A DNA stretch of 64,000 nucleotides from Cellulomonas sp. URHD0024. Its GTDB lineage: Bacteria > Actinomycetota > Actinomycetes > Actinomycetales > Cellulomonadaceae. Numbering within the stretch: position 1 is the first letter of the stretch; each line of letters begins with the position of its first letter. Below are positions 47,545-55,802 of the stretch, in pieces. The notes below the pieces were generated by a model. The model had not been told where the DNA came from. It worked only from the letters and a program-made list of their open reading frames with translations, and did no database searches. The stretch lies in the NCBI RefSeq assembly GCF_000426185.1, contig NZ_KE384505.1:187741-251740 (forward strand), written 5' to 3'. A program made the translations under genes and the position numbers.

Positions 47545-48771
47545 CTACTGCCGGTAGCTCGACAGGAAGTTGCCCATCCGCTCGACGGCCTCGGCCAGGA
47601 CGCGCGCCTCGGGGAGCGTGACGATGCGCAGGTGGTCGGGCGTGGGCCAGTTGAAGCCGGTGCCCTGCACGAGCAGGATGTGCTCGCTCACGAGCAGGTC
47701 GTAGACCAGCTTGGAGTCGTCGTGGATCTCGTGCACCTCGGGGTCGAGGCGGGGGAACAGGTACAGGGCGCCGGCGGGGCGGACGCACGTGACGCCGGGG
47801 ATCGAGGTCAGGCCGTTGTAGGCGACGTCCCGCTGCTCGTGCAACCGGCCGCCCGGCGCGATGAGGGCGTCGATGCTCTGCACGCCGCCCAGCGCCGCCT
47901 GGACCGCGTGCTGTGCGGGGACGTTCGGGCACAGGCGCGTGGAGGCGAGCAGCGTGATGCCCTCGAGGAAGCCCTTGGCGTGGTCGCGGGGGCCGGTGAC
48001 GACCATCCAGCCCGAGCGGTAGCCGGCCACGCGGTAGGTCTTGGAGAGGCCGTTGAACGTCAGGCACAGGAGGTCGGGCGCGACGGCGGCCATCGGGATG
48101 TGGTGTGCGTCGTCGAACAGGATCCGGTCGTAGATCTCGTCGGAGAGAACGAGCAGGCTGTGCCGACGAGCGATGGCGGCGATGCCCTCGAGCACCTCGC
48201 GCGAGTAGACGGCGCCCGTGGGGTTGTTCGGGTTGATGACGACGACAGCCTTGGTGCGCGGGGTGACCAGCGACTCGAGGTGCTCGAGGTCCGGCTCCCA
48301 GCCGTTGTCCTCGTCGCACCGGTAGTGCACCGGCTTGCCGTCGGACAAGGACGTCATCGCGGTCCAGAGCGGGTAGTCCGGCGACGGGATCAGCACCTCG
48401 TCGCCCTCGTCGAGAAGCGCCTGCATGACCATCGTGATGAGCTCGGAGACGCCGTTGCCCAGGTAGACGTCGTCGACGTCGATCAGCGGGAAGCCGGGCT
48501 CGGTCTCGTACCGCGTCACCACGGCACGACGGGCGCTCAGGATCCCGCGGGAGTCCGTGTACCCGTGCGCGTGCGGGATGGCGGCGATGACGTCGCGGAC
48601 GATCTGGTGCGGAGCCTCGAACCCGAACGCCGCGGGATTGCCGGTGTGCAGCTTGAGCACCGTGTAGCCCTCGGCCTCGAGCCGGGCTGCCTCGTCGAGG
48701 GCGGACCCGCGGATCTCGTAGAGGACGTTCCTCAGCTTCGACGACTGGTCGAGCTTGCGCAGTGGGGCCAC
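47545..48771 (-). CDS. Class I/II aminotransferase (AlaA/AspC type)
   Basis: A 408-residue PLP enzyme. The PLP lysine is in FNGLSKTYRVAGYRSGWM, the substrate-binding NPNNPTGAVY is intact, and the N-terminal segment DQSSKLRNVLYEIRG followed by LKLHTGNPAAFGF is typical of the alanine/glutamate-pyruvate transaminase group (M. tuberculosis AspC, E. coli AlaA). It transfers amino groups between alanine or aspartate and 2-oxoglutarate. The GTG at 48771 (VAPLRKLDQ) fits the family; a far longer in-frame reading to 49107 is not supported. It is divergent from the GntR gene. Confidence 0.92.
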   Translation of the reverse strand: MAPLRKLDQSSKLRNVLYEIRGSALDEAARLEAEGYTVLKLHTGNPAAFGFEAPHQIVRDVIAAIPHAHGYTDSRGILSARRAVVTRYETEPGFPLIDVDDVYLGNGVSELITMVMQALLDEGDEVLIPSPDYPLWTAMTSLSDGKPVHYRCDEDNGWEPDLEHLESLVTPRTKAVVVINPNNPTGAVYSREVLEGIAAIARRHSLLVLSDEIYDRILFDDAHHIPMAAVAPDLLCLTFNGLSKTYRVAGYRSGWMVVTGPRDHAKGFLEGITLLASTRLCPNVPAQHAVQAALGGVQSIDALIAPGGRLHEQRDVAYNGLTSIPGVTCVRPAGALYLFPRLDPEVHEIHDDSKLVYDLLVSEHILLVQGTGFNWPTPDHLRIVTLPEARVLAEAVERMGNFLSSYRQ

Positions 48772-48931
48772 CCGTCGAACGTTAACGGATCGCTCGTCCT
48801 GCCAGCGCGGTGTGCCTCGTGCCGCAGTCCGATGCCGCGGCCGGTCGTCGAACCCATGCCCGACCGCCGGTGGGACCGTCTCCCTGGTGACGCGTCCGAG
48901 GGCGTCGCCGGGCGCCCGCCGTGCGACAGGC

Positions 48932-48985
48932 GAAACGGAGCGTTTACGGGGGACCGTCGGCACGGAAACACCCCGTCCGTAGGGT
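48932..48985 (+). promoter_or_regulatory. Promoter region of the GntR gene: 11-bp-phased motifs and -10
   Basis: Four 5-bp motifs recur every 11 bp: GAAAC (48932), TTTAC (48943), CCGTC (48954), GAAAC (48965). A -10 TAGGGT (48980-48985) follows 15 bp after the last GAAAC begins. The same order, phase and distance recur before the allophanate hydrolase gene. The pattern recalls GlnR boxes (GTnAC-n6-GAAAC), but only some half-sites match. The rest of the 371-bp gap between the divergent genes carries an operator-like site at 49005 and nothing else clear. Confidence 0.55.
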
Positions 48986-49004
48986 CGTGCCCTATGGGCA
49001 CAGA

Positions 49005-49016
49005 GGTGTGTACAGC
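49005..49016 (+). promoter_or_regulatory. Operator-like site before the GntR gene
   Basis: GGTGTGTACAGC resembles the perfect palindrome GGTGTATACACC found upstream of the allophanate hydrolase gene. It lies about 20 bp after the predicted -10, suiting a repressor. GTGTRTAC-type cores are typical for FadR-subfamily GntR proteins. Confidence 0.45.
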
Positions 49017-49142
49017 ACTGGACACAGGTCGGCCGAGCGATCCTCTCGCCGTCCGCGCAGCTCGGTGTGCCTCGGGGGTGTGCGCCTGGGTGCCGCGGCG
49101 ACGGCACGGCCGTCCCCGGGCGGAGGTCTACCCTCGGTGTCC

Positions 49143-49862
49143 ATGATCACGGGTGGGGGCGAGGCCGCGTCGGGCTCCGGGGCGTCGGGGGATCCCACGT
49201 CGTTGCGTGAGGTCGTCTACCACCGGCTTCGCGACGAGATCCTGAACGGTCGCGTGTCCCCGCGCGAGCGCCTCACGGAGCCGAAGCTCGGCAGGGCGTT
49301 CGAGGTCTCCCGGACCCCGGTGCGTGAAGCACTCTCGCGGCTGCTCTCGGACGGGCTCATCGAGCGCACCGACTTCGGGTACGCCGTCGTCGTGCCGAGC
49401 CTCGAGGACCTGCGCAACCTGTACGAGCTGAGGATCACTCTCGAGCTCCGCGGCATCGCTCGGGCCATCGAGAATGCGCAGGTCCGGCACGACGAAGCAC
49501 TCCTGCGTGCGGAGCTCGCCACCTGGGAGCCCCTGAGGGACGCGCCCCCGGACCCCGACCCGAGCTTCGTGATCCTCGACGAACAGTTCCACCAGGTGCT
49601 GTCGCGAGCGTCCGGAAACACCCAGCTGACCGGGGCTCTCGTCACCGTGAACCAGAAGATCCGCGCGGTCCGGATGCATGATTTCGTCGAGGAGGACCGC
49701 ATCACCGCGACGATCGACGAGCACATGGCGATCCTGCGCCTCGTCCTCGCCCACGAGCTGCCCGAGGCGCTGACCGCGCTGCACAGGCATGTCGGCGAGT
49801 CGCTCGAGGTCGTCATGCAGCGCGCGACGCAGGCCATGACGCGCATGGCCATCGCGGGCTGA
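49143..49862 (+). CDS. GntR family regulator, FadR subfamily
   Basis: A 239-residue regulator. Winged helix at about residues 22-85 (REVVYHRLRDEILNGRV, then FEVSRTPVREALSRLLSDGLI) and an all-helical FCD ligand domain at about 95-230 with metal-ligand residues in DEQFHQVL and a C-terminal HRHVGES. It probably controls the allophanate hydrolase gene 220 bp downstream, whose promoter shares motifs with its own. The ATG at 49143 has TACCCT at leaderless spacing (49129-49134), though the longer transcript implied by the -10 at 48980 would include a leader. Confidence 0.9.
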   Translation: MITGGGEAASGSGASGDPTSLREVVYHRLRDEILNGRVSPRERLTEPKLGRAFEVSRTPVREALSRLLSDGLIERTDFGYAVVVPSLEDLRNLYELRITLELRGIARAIENAQVRHDEALLRAELATWEPLRDAPPDPDPSFVILDEQFHQVLSRASGNTQLTGALVTVNQKIRAVRMHDFVEEDRITATIDEHMAILRLVLAHELPEALTALHRHVGESLEVVMQRATQAMTRMAIAG

Positions 49863-49943
49863 CGGCCCGCCGCGACGACGGTGACCGTCGGTCGCCGACG
49901 GGCTGACAGCCCGCCGCGACGACGGTGACCGTCGGTCGCCGAC
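49856..49943. repeat. 44-bp direct repeat (two copies) containing a palindrome
   Basis: Two adjacent 44-bp copies differ at one base in the parts compared. Each contains the 13-bp palindrome GACGGTGACCGTC (49877-49889 and 49921-49933). The first copy overlaps the GntR stop codon. It could be a terminator pair or operator for the next gene. Confidence 0.8.
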
Positions 49944-49954
49944 CGGTGCCGGGC

Positions 49955-50031
49955 GTAACGCGTCGTTTACGCGCCGACCGCGGACGGGAAACACGCGCTC
50001 CCTAACGTGCGGATACCGCGGTGTATACACC
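49955..50031 (+). promoter_or_regulatory. Promoter region of the allophanate hydrolase gene
   Basis: The same 11-bp-phased set as the GntR promoter: GTAAC (49955), TTTAC (49966), ACCGC (49977), GAAAC (49988), and a -10 TAACGT (50003-50008) again 15 bp after the last motif begins. A perfect palindrome GGTGTATACACC (50020-50031) follows the start region and is a candidate GntR operator. Confidence 0.6.
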
Positions 50032-50082
50032 CGGTGCCGTGGCAGGTTGCCCGGCTCGCTGCACCCACCGCTGGGGGATCAC

Positions 50083-51840
50083 TTGCTCGACACCGTGCCC
50101 GTTCCCGACGAGCCCGTCGTGTCGTCGGCAGGCCCGGCCGAGGTTCGGGTGCGACTTGCCCATGCGCGGATCGCGGAGGTCGACCGGCCGGAGGTGTGGA
50201 TCGCCCTGATCCCGCTCGACGAGGCGCTGGTCGCCGCCCGCCTGGTGGACGCGCGGGTCGCGGCGGGCGCATCGCTGCCGCTGGCCGGGCTGACGCTCGC
50301 GGTGAAGGACAACATCGACGTGCTCGGGCTCCCGACGACGGCAGGGTGCCCGTCGTTCGCGACCGACCCCGCTGGACGCCCCGGACCGGCCGCTGCGAGC
50401 GCGCCGGCGATCCAGGCGCTCCTCGACGCGGGAGCGGTCGTGCTCGGCAAGACGAACCTCGACCAGTTCGCGACGGGCCTGGTCGGGATCCGCAGTCCGT
50501 ACGGTGCGGTCCGGCACGCGACCCTGCCCGATCGCGTGTCCGGGGGGTCGAGCTCCGGTTCCGCGGTCGCGGTCGCGCTCGGCATCGCGGACATCGGGAT
50601 CGGCACGGACACCGCGGGGTCGGGTCGGGTTCCCGCAGCGTTCGGCGGGATCGTGGGCATCAAGACGACGGTCGGCCTCGTGCCCACCACCGGGGTCGTG
50701 CCGGCGTGCCGGAGCTACGACGTGGTGACCACGTTCACCCGCGACCTCGGGCTGGGGGTGCTCGCGACACGCCTGATGACTGGTGTCGACCCCGGCGACC
50801 CGGCGCGCCGTCCGTGGCCCGCCGACGTCCGCCTCGGCCTGCGGGCTGAGCCCGTCGTGGCTGTCCCGCGCGACGAGGACCTCGCGGCGCTCTCGCCGGG
50901 CTGGCGAGCCGCGTTCGCGACCGCTGTCGAGGCCGTTCGGGCGACTGGGGCCCGGACGCGCACGATCGACATGTCGGGCATGCTCGACGCGGCCCGCCTG
51001 CTCTACGACGGCGCGATCGTCGCCGAGCGGTACGAGGCGGTCGGGCCGTTCCTCGACCGCGCGGCCGACGCGGACCCGACGGTCGCAGCGATCATCGCCG
51101 CCGGCCGCGGCATCACCGCGGATGCGTACGTCGCCGACCGCGCCCGGCTGGCGGCGGCCCGGATCGAGGCTCTCGGGCTCCTCGACGGGTGCGACGTGCT
51201 CCTGCTCCCGACGACCACCGAGCACCCGACGATCGCGGCTGCCCAAGCTGATCCGGTTGCCCTGAACCGTCGTCTGGGCACGTACACGAACTTCGTCAAC
51301 CTGCTCGACCTGGCGGCGGTCGCGGTCCCGGCCGGGCACGCGGACGGCGGGCCGTTCGGCGTCACCCTGCTGGCCCGCGCGTTCGAGGACCAGCTCGCCA
51401 TCGACATGGCCGCCCGGCTGCTCGGCACGACAGGGGGACTGGTCGTCCCGGAGGGCGTCGACGTGCTGGTCGTCGGCGCACACCTGCGCGGGCAGCCGCT
51501 CAACGGGCAGCTCGAGACCCTCGGTGCCCGGTTCGTGCGGTCGGTCCGGACGTCGGACGCCTACCGCCTGGTCGCCCTGGCCACTCTGCCGCGCAAGCCG
51601 GGCCTGCTGCGGGTCGGCGCCGGCGCGGGTGCTCCGATCGCCGGCGAGATCTGGCGGTTGTCGCCCGGTGCGCTCGGCAGGTTCCTTTGCGACCTGCCCG
51701 CCCCCATGAGCCTCGGCCAGGTCGAGCTGTCGGACGGCACCTGGGTCGTCGGCTTCGGCTGCACCGTCGAGTCCGGAGCCGCCGGGACGGACATCACCTC
51801 GACGGGCGGCTGGCTAGCCGCACTGTCGGCCGGCCTCTGA
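50083..51840 (+). CDS. atzF: Allophanate hydrolase AtzF/DUR2-type
   Basis: A 585-residue amidase that hydrolyses allophanate to ammonia and carbon dioxide, the second step of the urea carboxylase route. Amidase-signature residues are intact: the catalytic lysine in LAVKDNID (K75), the cis-serine in GGSSSGS (about 157) and the nucleophile S180 in DTAGSGRVPAA. The C-terminal domain (about 440-585, VGAHLRGQPLNGQL onward) is the AtzF-specific one. No urea carboxylase gene lies in the window. The TTG at 50083 follows GGGGGA; in-frame alternatives are a TTG at 50047 and a GTG at 50095, so the start is uncertain. Confidence 0.88.
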   Translation: MLDTVPVPDEPVVSSAGPAEVRVRLAHARIAEVDRPEVWIALIPLDEALVAARLVDARVAAGASLPLAGLTLAVKDNIDVLGLPTTAGCPSFATDPAGRPGPAAASAPAIQALLDAGAVVLGKTNLDQFATGLVGIRSPYGAVRHATLPDRVSGGSSSGSAVAVALGIADIGIGTDTAGSGRVPAAFGGIVGIKTTVGLVPTTGVVPACRSYDVVTTFTRDLGLGVLATRLMTGVDPGDPARRPWPADVRLGLRAEPVVAVPRDEDLAALSPGWRAAFATAVEAVRATGARTRTIDMSGMLDAARLLYDGAIVAERYEAVGPFLDRAADADPTVAAIIAAGRGITADAYVADRARLAAARIEALGLLDGCDVLLLPTTTEHPTIAAAQADPVALNRRLGTYTNFVNLLDLAAVAVPAGHADGGPFGVTLLARAFEDQLAIDMAARLLGTTGGLVVPEGVDVLVVGAHLRGQPLNGQLETLGARFVRSVRTSDAYRLVALATLPRKPGLLRVGAGAGAPIAGEIWRLSPGALGRFLCDLPAPMSLGQVELSDGTWVVGFGCTVESGAAGTDITSTGGWLAALSAGL

Positions 51841-51959
51841 CGAGGCCGTCGCGAGCCGCCGCGACTCTGGCCCGGCTCCCGTACCCCTGGTCGCGCACTG
51901 ACATTCCCCCCGAAACCAGCTCGGCTGGTGGGTCGGGCCACAGCTCCCCCTCACATTGG

Positions 51960-52268
51960 TCAGGTCGTGCTGGCCGGTCGGGTGGACGTGTCGGGGTCGC
52001 GGCGGGCGCGCTCGCGGGCGGGCACGCGCAGGCCCGACGCGCGCAGGCGCCGGATCAGCTCCTTCGCAGTGACCAGCTCGGCGCCGAGCGCCACGAGCTC
52101 GTCGATCCGCCGGTCGGGAACGTCGTAGTGGTCGCGGTCGAACCCGCGCTCGGGGATGCCCGCGCGGGCGGCGAACGCGTGCAGCTCCGCCAGCGACGAG
52201 TCGCTCACGAGATGGCCCCAGAGCATCCCGTGGTTGGGCCACATCGGCGGATCGACGAGCACGCTCAT
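51960..52268 (-). CDS. DUF4031 domain protein
   Basis: A 102-residue cytoplasmic protein that begins MSVLVDPPMWPNHGMLWGHLVSD, the DUF4031 signature. The conserved FDRDHYDVPDRR supplies His/Asp residues that suggest a metal-dependent fold, but no activity is known for the family. It is convergent with the allophanate hydrolase gene. The 447 bp on the other side (52269-52715) is mostly the pentanucleotide array. Confidence 0.9.
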   Translation of the reverse strand: MSVLVDPPMWPNHGMLWGHLVSDSSLAELHAFAARAGIPERGFDRDHYDVPDRRIDELVALGAELVTAKELIRRLRASGLRVPARERARRDPDTSTRPASTT

Positions 52269-52400
52269 GGCCTGAGAGTAGGCGTCGTCAGCAGCTCAAC
52301 ACGGGGCTGGGCTTCACGCAACGCAGGGCGGGCCGCACCGGACCGCACCGCAGAGCACGGGCGCCCCGGAGCGCACACGAAGCGCACCGAAGCCTGCCGC

Positions 52401-52660
52401 ACCGCACTGCACTGCACCGCACTGCACTGCACTGCACTGCACTGCACTGCACTGCACTGCACTGCACTGCACCGCACCGCACGGCACGGCACCGCTCCGC
52501 ACCGCACCGCACCGCACGGCACCGCTCCGCCCCGTGCCGTGCCGTGCCCACCGCACGGCACCGCGCCGCTCCGCCCGTGCCGACGGTGCCGTTCCGCACG
52601 GCCGCACCGCACCGTGCCATGCCGCGCCGTAGCGCGCCGTGCCGTGCCGTGCCGCAGCGC
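52401..52660. repeat. Pentanucleotide microsatellite
   Basis: Ten perfect ACTGC units lie at 52421-52470, inside a degenerate array of ACYGC/ACGGC pentamers that continues to about 52660, where units become GCCGT, the reverse complement of ACGGC. The inverted halves could fold into a long hairpin. All frames through the array give repetitive peptides and I reject them as genes. Confidence 0.92.
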
Positions 52661-52715
52661 GGCGTACTGCGACGGCGGCGGTGAACGGCTTTGCCCGCGG
52701 TGTGCCCGGCGGTGT

Positions 52716-53006
52716 TCAGGCCGTGAACAGGCGGCTGGCCTGGGTCTCGGCGTCGGCGTAGGCGCGGGCGGCAGTGTGCATCGCGGTGACGATCTGGTCG
52801 AGCGACGTCTCGAGCCGCGCCTCGGTCGCCGACCAGTCGGCCAGCACTCCGGTGAACGCGGTAGCGGCGGCACCACGCCACGACCCCTGCAGCTCGGTGA
52901 GCTGGCGGTGCATCGCCGCGACCTCGGAGCGGATCGTCGCAGCCCGCGACTGCACGCTCGCCGCCGCCTGAGACACCTGTGCGCTGTCGACCTCGAACCT
53001 GGTCAC
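52716..53006 (-). CDS. WXG100 family protein (EsxA/B-like), solitary
   Basis: A 96-residue helical protein with the central SWRGAAATAF (W-x-G) turn at about residues 44-46 and the expected length near 100. Two long amphipathic helices flank it. WXG100 proteins are substrates of type VII secretion or helper domains for larger toxins; no FtsK-like EccC or other ESX gene lies within the window, so it may be exported by a remote system or be unlinked. GGAGG is placed 4 bases before the GTG at 53006. The 328 bp from here to 53334 shows no gene. Confidence 0.88.
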   Translation of the reverse strand: MTRFEVDSAQVSQAAASVQSRAATIRSEVAAMHRQLTELQGSWRGAAATAFTGVLADWSATEARLETSLDQIVTAMHTAARAYADAETQASRLFTA

Positions 53007-53334
53007 GGGACCTCCATCGTCCTGGGCCGTCGCCCGACGCCGGGATCGGCGTGGACGGTGCGGCCTGCTGACGACGACGCTACGGACGCCGGGCGCCGCG
53101 TGACCGCGACAGGAAGGAGCACGCGGGTCCGCGTGAGGCGACGAGGGTTGTGGTCGCATGAGGGGATTCGACACGCGCGACGACAGCGGCATGCACACCG
53201 AGGCACGGTCCACGCGACGTCGTCCGTCCACGACCGCGAACGTCGGTACGAACTCTCGTCGCCAAGGTGCCCGCGGTCAGAGCTGGCGCGGTCGAGCTGG
53301 CGCACGGGTCAGGCGCGAGCGGGTCAGGCGGGTC

Positions 53335-54069
53335 CTACGAGGGATCGCCGGACGTGCCTGACGCCGCGTTGGCCGCGGCTTCGAGGCCCCTGAGCTCCTT
53401 CTCCAGCCGCTGCAGCTCGCCCGACAGGTTCTGCCGCGCCGGCTCCTCCCACGCCGCCCCGAGCGGGCTGACGAACAGGGACGGCCGGGCGAGGAGCTTG
53501 TGCAGGATGCGCACCCGGGCGCGCACGTAGTCCTCGATCGGGAGGTGCGCGTACTCGGCGCGGACGTCCTGCAGGTAGGCCTTGTACTTCTGCGGCTCCG
53601 TGGCGAGCATTGCCAGGTCGGCGTCGCAGAGGACCGCGCAGTCGAAGTCTGCCGGGTTCGGCGCGTGCCGGACGAGGGCGACGACCAGGTCGTGGACGCG
53701 CTCGGCGCGGGCCGCGGGGACACCGAGGGCCAGCAGCTCGGTGCGAGCCAGGCCTGCGGACGCGATCTCGTCCTCGCCGCCGCGGTTGGCGTACGCCTTT
53801 CGGTCGGCGGCGTCGAAGATCGCGCCGTGGTACCACGCGGCGAGCCGGACGACATCAGGCTCGTGGGTCTCCTCGACGAGCTCGTCGACCCGGACCAGCA
53901 CGTCGACCAGGTGCTTCAGGTTGTGGAACGACCGGCCGGGGGAGCCCCAGCGCTCGACGAGGGCCTGTCCGGCTTCCCGGATCTGCTCTGTCGAAGCGGT
54001 CGCGCCGACCGCGACGACACTGCGTACGTACGCGGACAACAGCCACTGCGGTGCGTCATGGACGCCCAT
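53335..54069 (-). CDS. HD-domain metal-dependent hydrolase-like protein
   Basis: A 244-residue helical protein of the predicted HD superfamily. SFHNLKHLVDVL and AAWYHGAIFDAADRK carry His and Asp residues placed as in HD metal sites, and EIASAGLARTELLALG and CDADLAMLA continue the pattern. A C-terminal coiled region (about 205-240, SGELQRLEKELRGLE) follows. Such proteins may be phosphohydrolases; the substrate is unknown. The ATG at 54069 is used; a GTG at 54084 is five codons upstream. It lies downstream of the MprAB-like pair on the same strand, 38 bp away. Confidence 0.88.
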   Translation of the reverse strand: MGVHDAPQWLLSAYVRSVVAVGATASTEQIREAGQALVERWGSPGRSFHNLKHLVDVLVRVDELVEETHEPDVVRLAAWYHGAIFDAADRKAYANRGGEDEIASAGLARTELLALGVPAARAERVHDLVVALVRHAPNPADFDCAVLCDADLAMLATEPQKYKAYLQDVRAEYAHLPIEDYVRARVRILHKLLARPSLFVSPLGAAWEEPARQNLSGELQRLEKELRGLEAAANAASGTSGDPS

Positions 54070-54107
54070 GAAGTCCAGCCTCACGCCGACGGTAGGAACC
54101 CGTCATG

Positions 54108-55802
54108 TTAGCCCTCAGACCTGAGCCTCGCGCCCGAATCGGCGTCATCCTGGACGGGCGACTGAGTCCGGGCGGGCGGCCGCTGCCTGGTCGGCGCGGC
54201 TGGGCGGGAAGGTGTCGACACCGGCGGGGACGCGGACTGCGGGGTCGACGGCTCCGACGTCGCCGGGACCGGGAGCGTCACCCGCACGGTGGTCCCGCCC
54301 CCGGGGGTCTGCTGCAGCGAGACCGTCCCGTGGTGGGCGTCGACGATCGCCGCCACGATCGCCATGCCGAGCCCGGCGCCGCCGGAGTCGCGGCCGCGGG
54401 AGGCGTCGACCCGGTAGAACCGCTCGAACACCCGCGCGGCGTGCTCGGGGTCGATGCCGGGTCCGTGGTCGCGCACCTCGAGGACACCGTGGGCGTCGGT
54501 GAGGCCGACCGCGATCTCGACCGCCGTGCCGGGAGGCGTGTGGGTCACGGCGTTGCCGACGAGGTTCGCGAGCACCTGGCGCAGTCGGGACTCCTCACCG
54601 AGCACCTCGCAGACGCCCCCGGGTTCGCCGGCGCGCAGGGGTTCGAGCCGGACCGACCGGGACGGGTCGAGGGCGTGCAGATCGCTCACGGCGTCGGCGG
54701 CGAGGACGGTCAGGTCGACCGGTGCCAGGCGCATCGGGCGGCCGTCGTCCATGCGTGCCAGGGCCAGCAGGTCCTCGACGAGCGCCCCCATCCGGGTGGC
54801 CGACGACTCGATCCGCTGCATCGTGTCCTCGACCTGGTCGGTCGTCGTGAGCGCACCCATCCGGTACAGCTCGCCGTACCCGCGGATGGTGGCCAGCGGG
54901 GTCCGCAGCTCGTGGGAGGCGTCCGCGACGAAGCGCCGCATGCGAACCTCGGACGCGGTCTGGACGTCGAAGGCGCGCTCGATCTGGGTCAGCATCCCGT
55001 TCAGGGCTGCGCTGAGCCGACCGACCTCCGTGTGCTCCGAGGACGCCGGCACGCGCTGTGACAGGTCGCCCGCGGCGATCGCAGCGGCGGTCGCCTCGAT
55101 CTCGCGCAACGGGCGCAGCGATCGGCGGACCGCCCAGACGCCACCGACGGCGCCGAGGAGCAGGATGCCCACGCCGCTGAGGACGAGCACCAGGGCCATG
55201 TGCTGGATGGTGCTGTGGATGTCGCCGAGCGGGAGTGCGAGGACGATCGAGCCGCCGTTGGTCAGCGGATAGGCGACGGCGCGCCAGGGGGAGCCCGACT
55301 CCGTCGAGCGCACGGTGAAAGGCTCGTCGCGGATCCGGTCGGCCTGCTCGGCGGTCAGGTCCGGGACCAGCGGGACCCCGTACCGGGCGGCCGCCGAGTC
55401 CGAGAGCGAGACCGCGATCGTCTCGCTCGTGTCCTGCACCCGGACGTAGTAGTCGCTCGGCGCGTTCCCGTCGCCGAACCGCTGGTCGATCGCGAACGGG
55501 GTGCCCTTGGCGAGCCCCTCTGCCTGGGTCTGCAGCTTCGTGTCGACCTGGTTGGTGAGCGTGCCCTCGAGCAGCGTCCCGCTCGTCACCCCGGCCAGGA
55601 CGAGACCGAGCGCCAGCAGGACCGTGACGATGCCGACGAGCCGGGTGACCAGCGGGACACCCGCCCACCGTGCCCGCAGACGCGCCCACCAGCCCCGCCT
55701 CGGAGGGTTCTCCCCGAGCGGGCTCGAGTCGGCCGGGTCGACCGGCGGAACCGGCTCGAACGGATCGGGTGTCCCCTCGGTCATCGCGCCGTCCGACGTC
55801 AC
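54108..55802 (-). CDS. Sensor histidine kinase, MprB/TcrY type
   Basis: A 564-residue kinase. A Pro-rich cytoplasmic tail, first membrane helix (LVTRLVGIVTVLLALGLVLAG), a ~150-residue extracytoplasmic sensor region, second helix (ALVLVLSGVGILLLGAVGGVW), HAMP, then HisKA with the phosphoacceptor His in VADASHELRTPLATIRG and an intact HATPase with VRDHGPGIDPEH and GGAGLGMAIVAAIV. A Ser/Pro/Thr-rich tail ends the protein. The GTG overlaps the regulator stop (GTGA). The nearest family link is mycobacterial MprB/TcrY; the signal is unknown. Confidence 0.93.
   Translation of the reverse strand: MTSDGAMTEGTPDPFEPVPPVDPADSSPLGENPPRRGWWARLRARWAGVPLVTRLVGIVTVLLALGLVLAGVTSGTLLEGTLTNQVDTKLQTQAEGLAKGTPFAIDQRFGDGNAPSDYYVRVQDTSETIAVSLSDSAAARYGVPLVPDLTAEQADRIRDEPFTVRSTESGSPWRAVAYPLTNGGSIVLALPLGDIHSTIQHMALVLVLSGVGILLLGAVGGVWAVRRSLRPLREIEATAAAIAAGDLSQRVPASSEHTEVGRLSAALNGMLTQIERAFDVQTASEVRMRRFVADASHELRTPLATIRGYGELYRMGALTTTDQVEDTMQRIESSATRMGALVEDLLALARMDDGRPMRLAPVDLTVLAADAVSDLHALDPSRSVRLEPLRAGEPGGVCEVLGEESRLRQVLANLVGNAVTHTPPGTAVEIAVGLTDAHGVLEVRDHGPGIDPEHAARVFERFYRVDASRGRDSGGAGLGMAIVAAIVDAHHGTVSLQQTPGGGTTVRVTLPVPATSEPSTPQSASPPVSTPSRPAAPTRQRPPARTQSPVQDDADSGARLRSEG

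Noticed and set aside
48932-50008. Definite GlnR binding sites
   Set aside because: The 11-bp phase and GAAAC/GTAAC elements fit, but two of the four motifs in each set do not match the consensus; I report it as a pattern, not a GlnR site.
52288-52876. Reading frames through the pentanucleotide array
   Set aside because: The predicted peptides are pure repeats in every frame; only the WXG100 gene beside them has a ribosome site and family motif.
53007-53334. A short plus-strand gene (about 53158-53361) in the gap before the HD gene
   Set aside because: Very arginine-rich peptide, no ribosome site and no resemblance to a protein; the gap shows no feature I can support.
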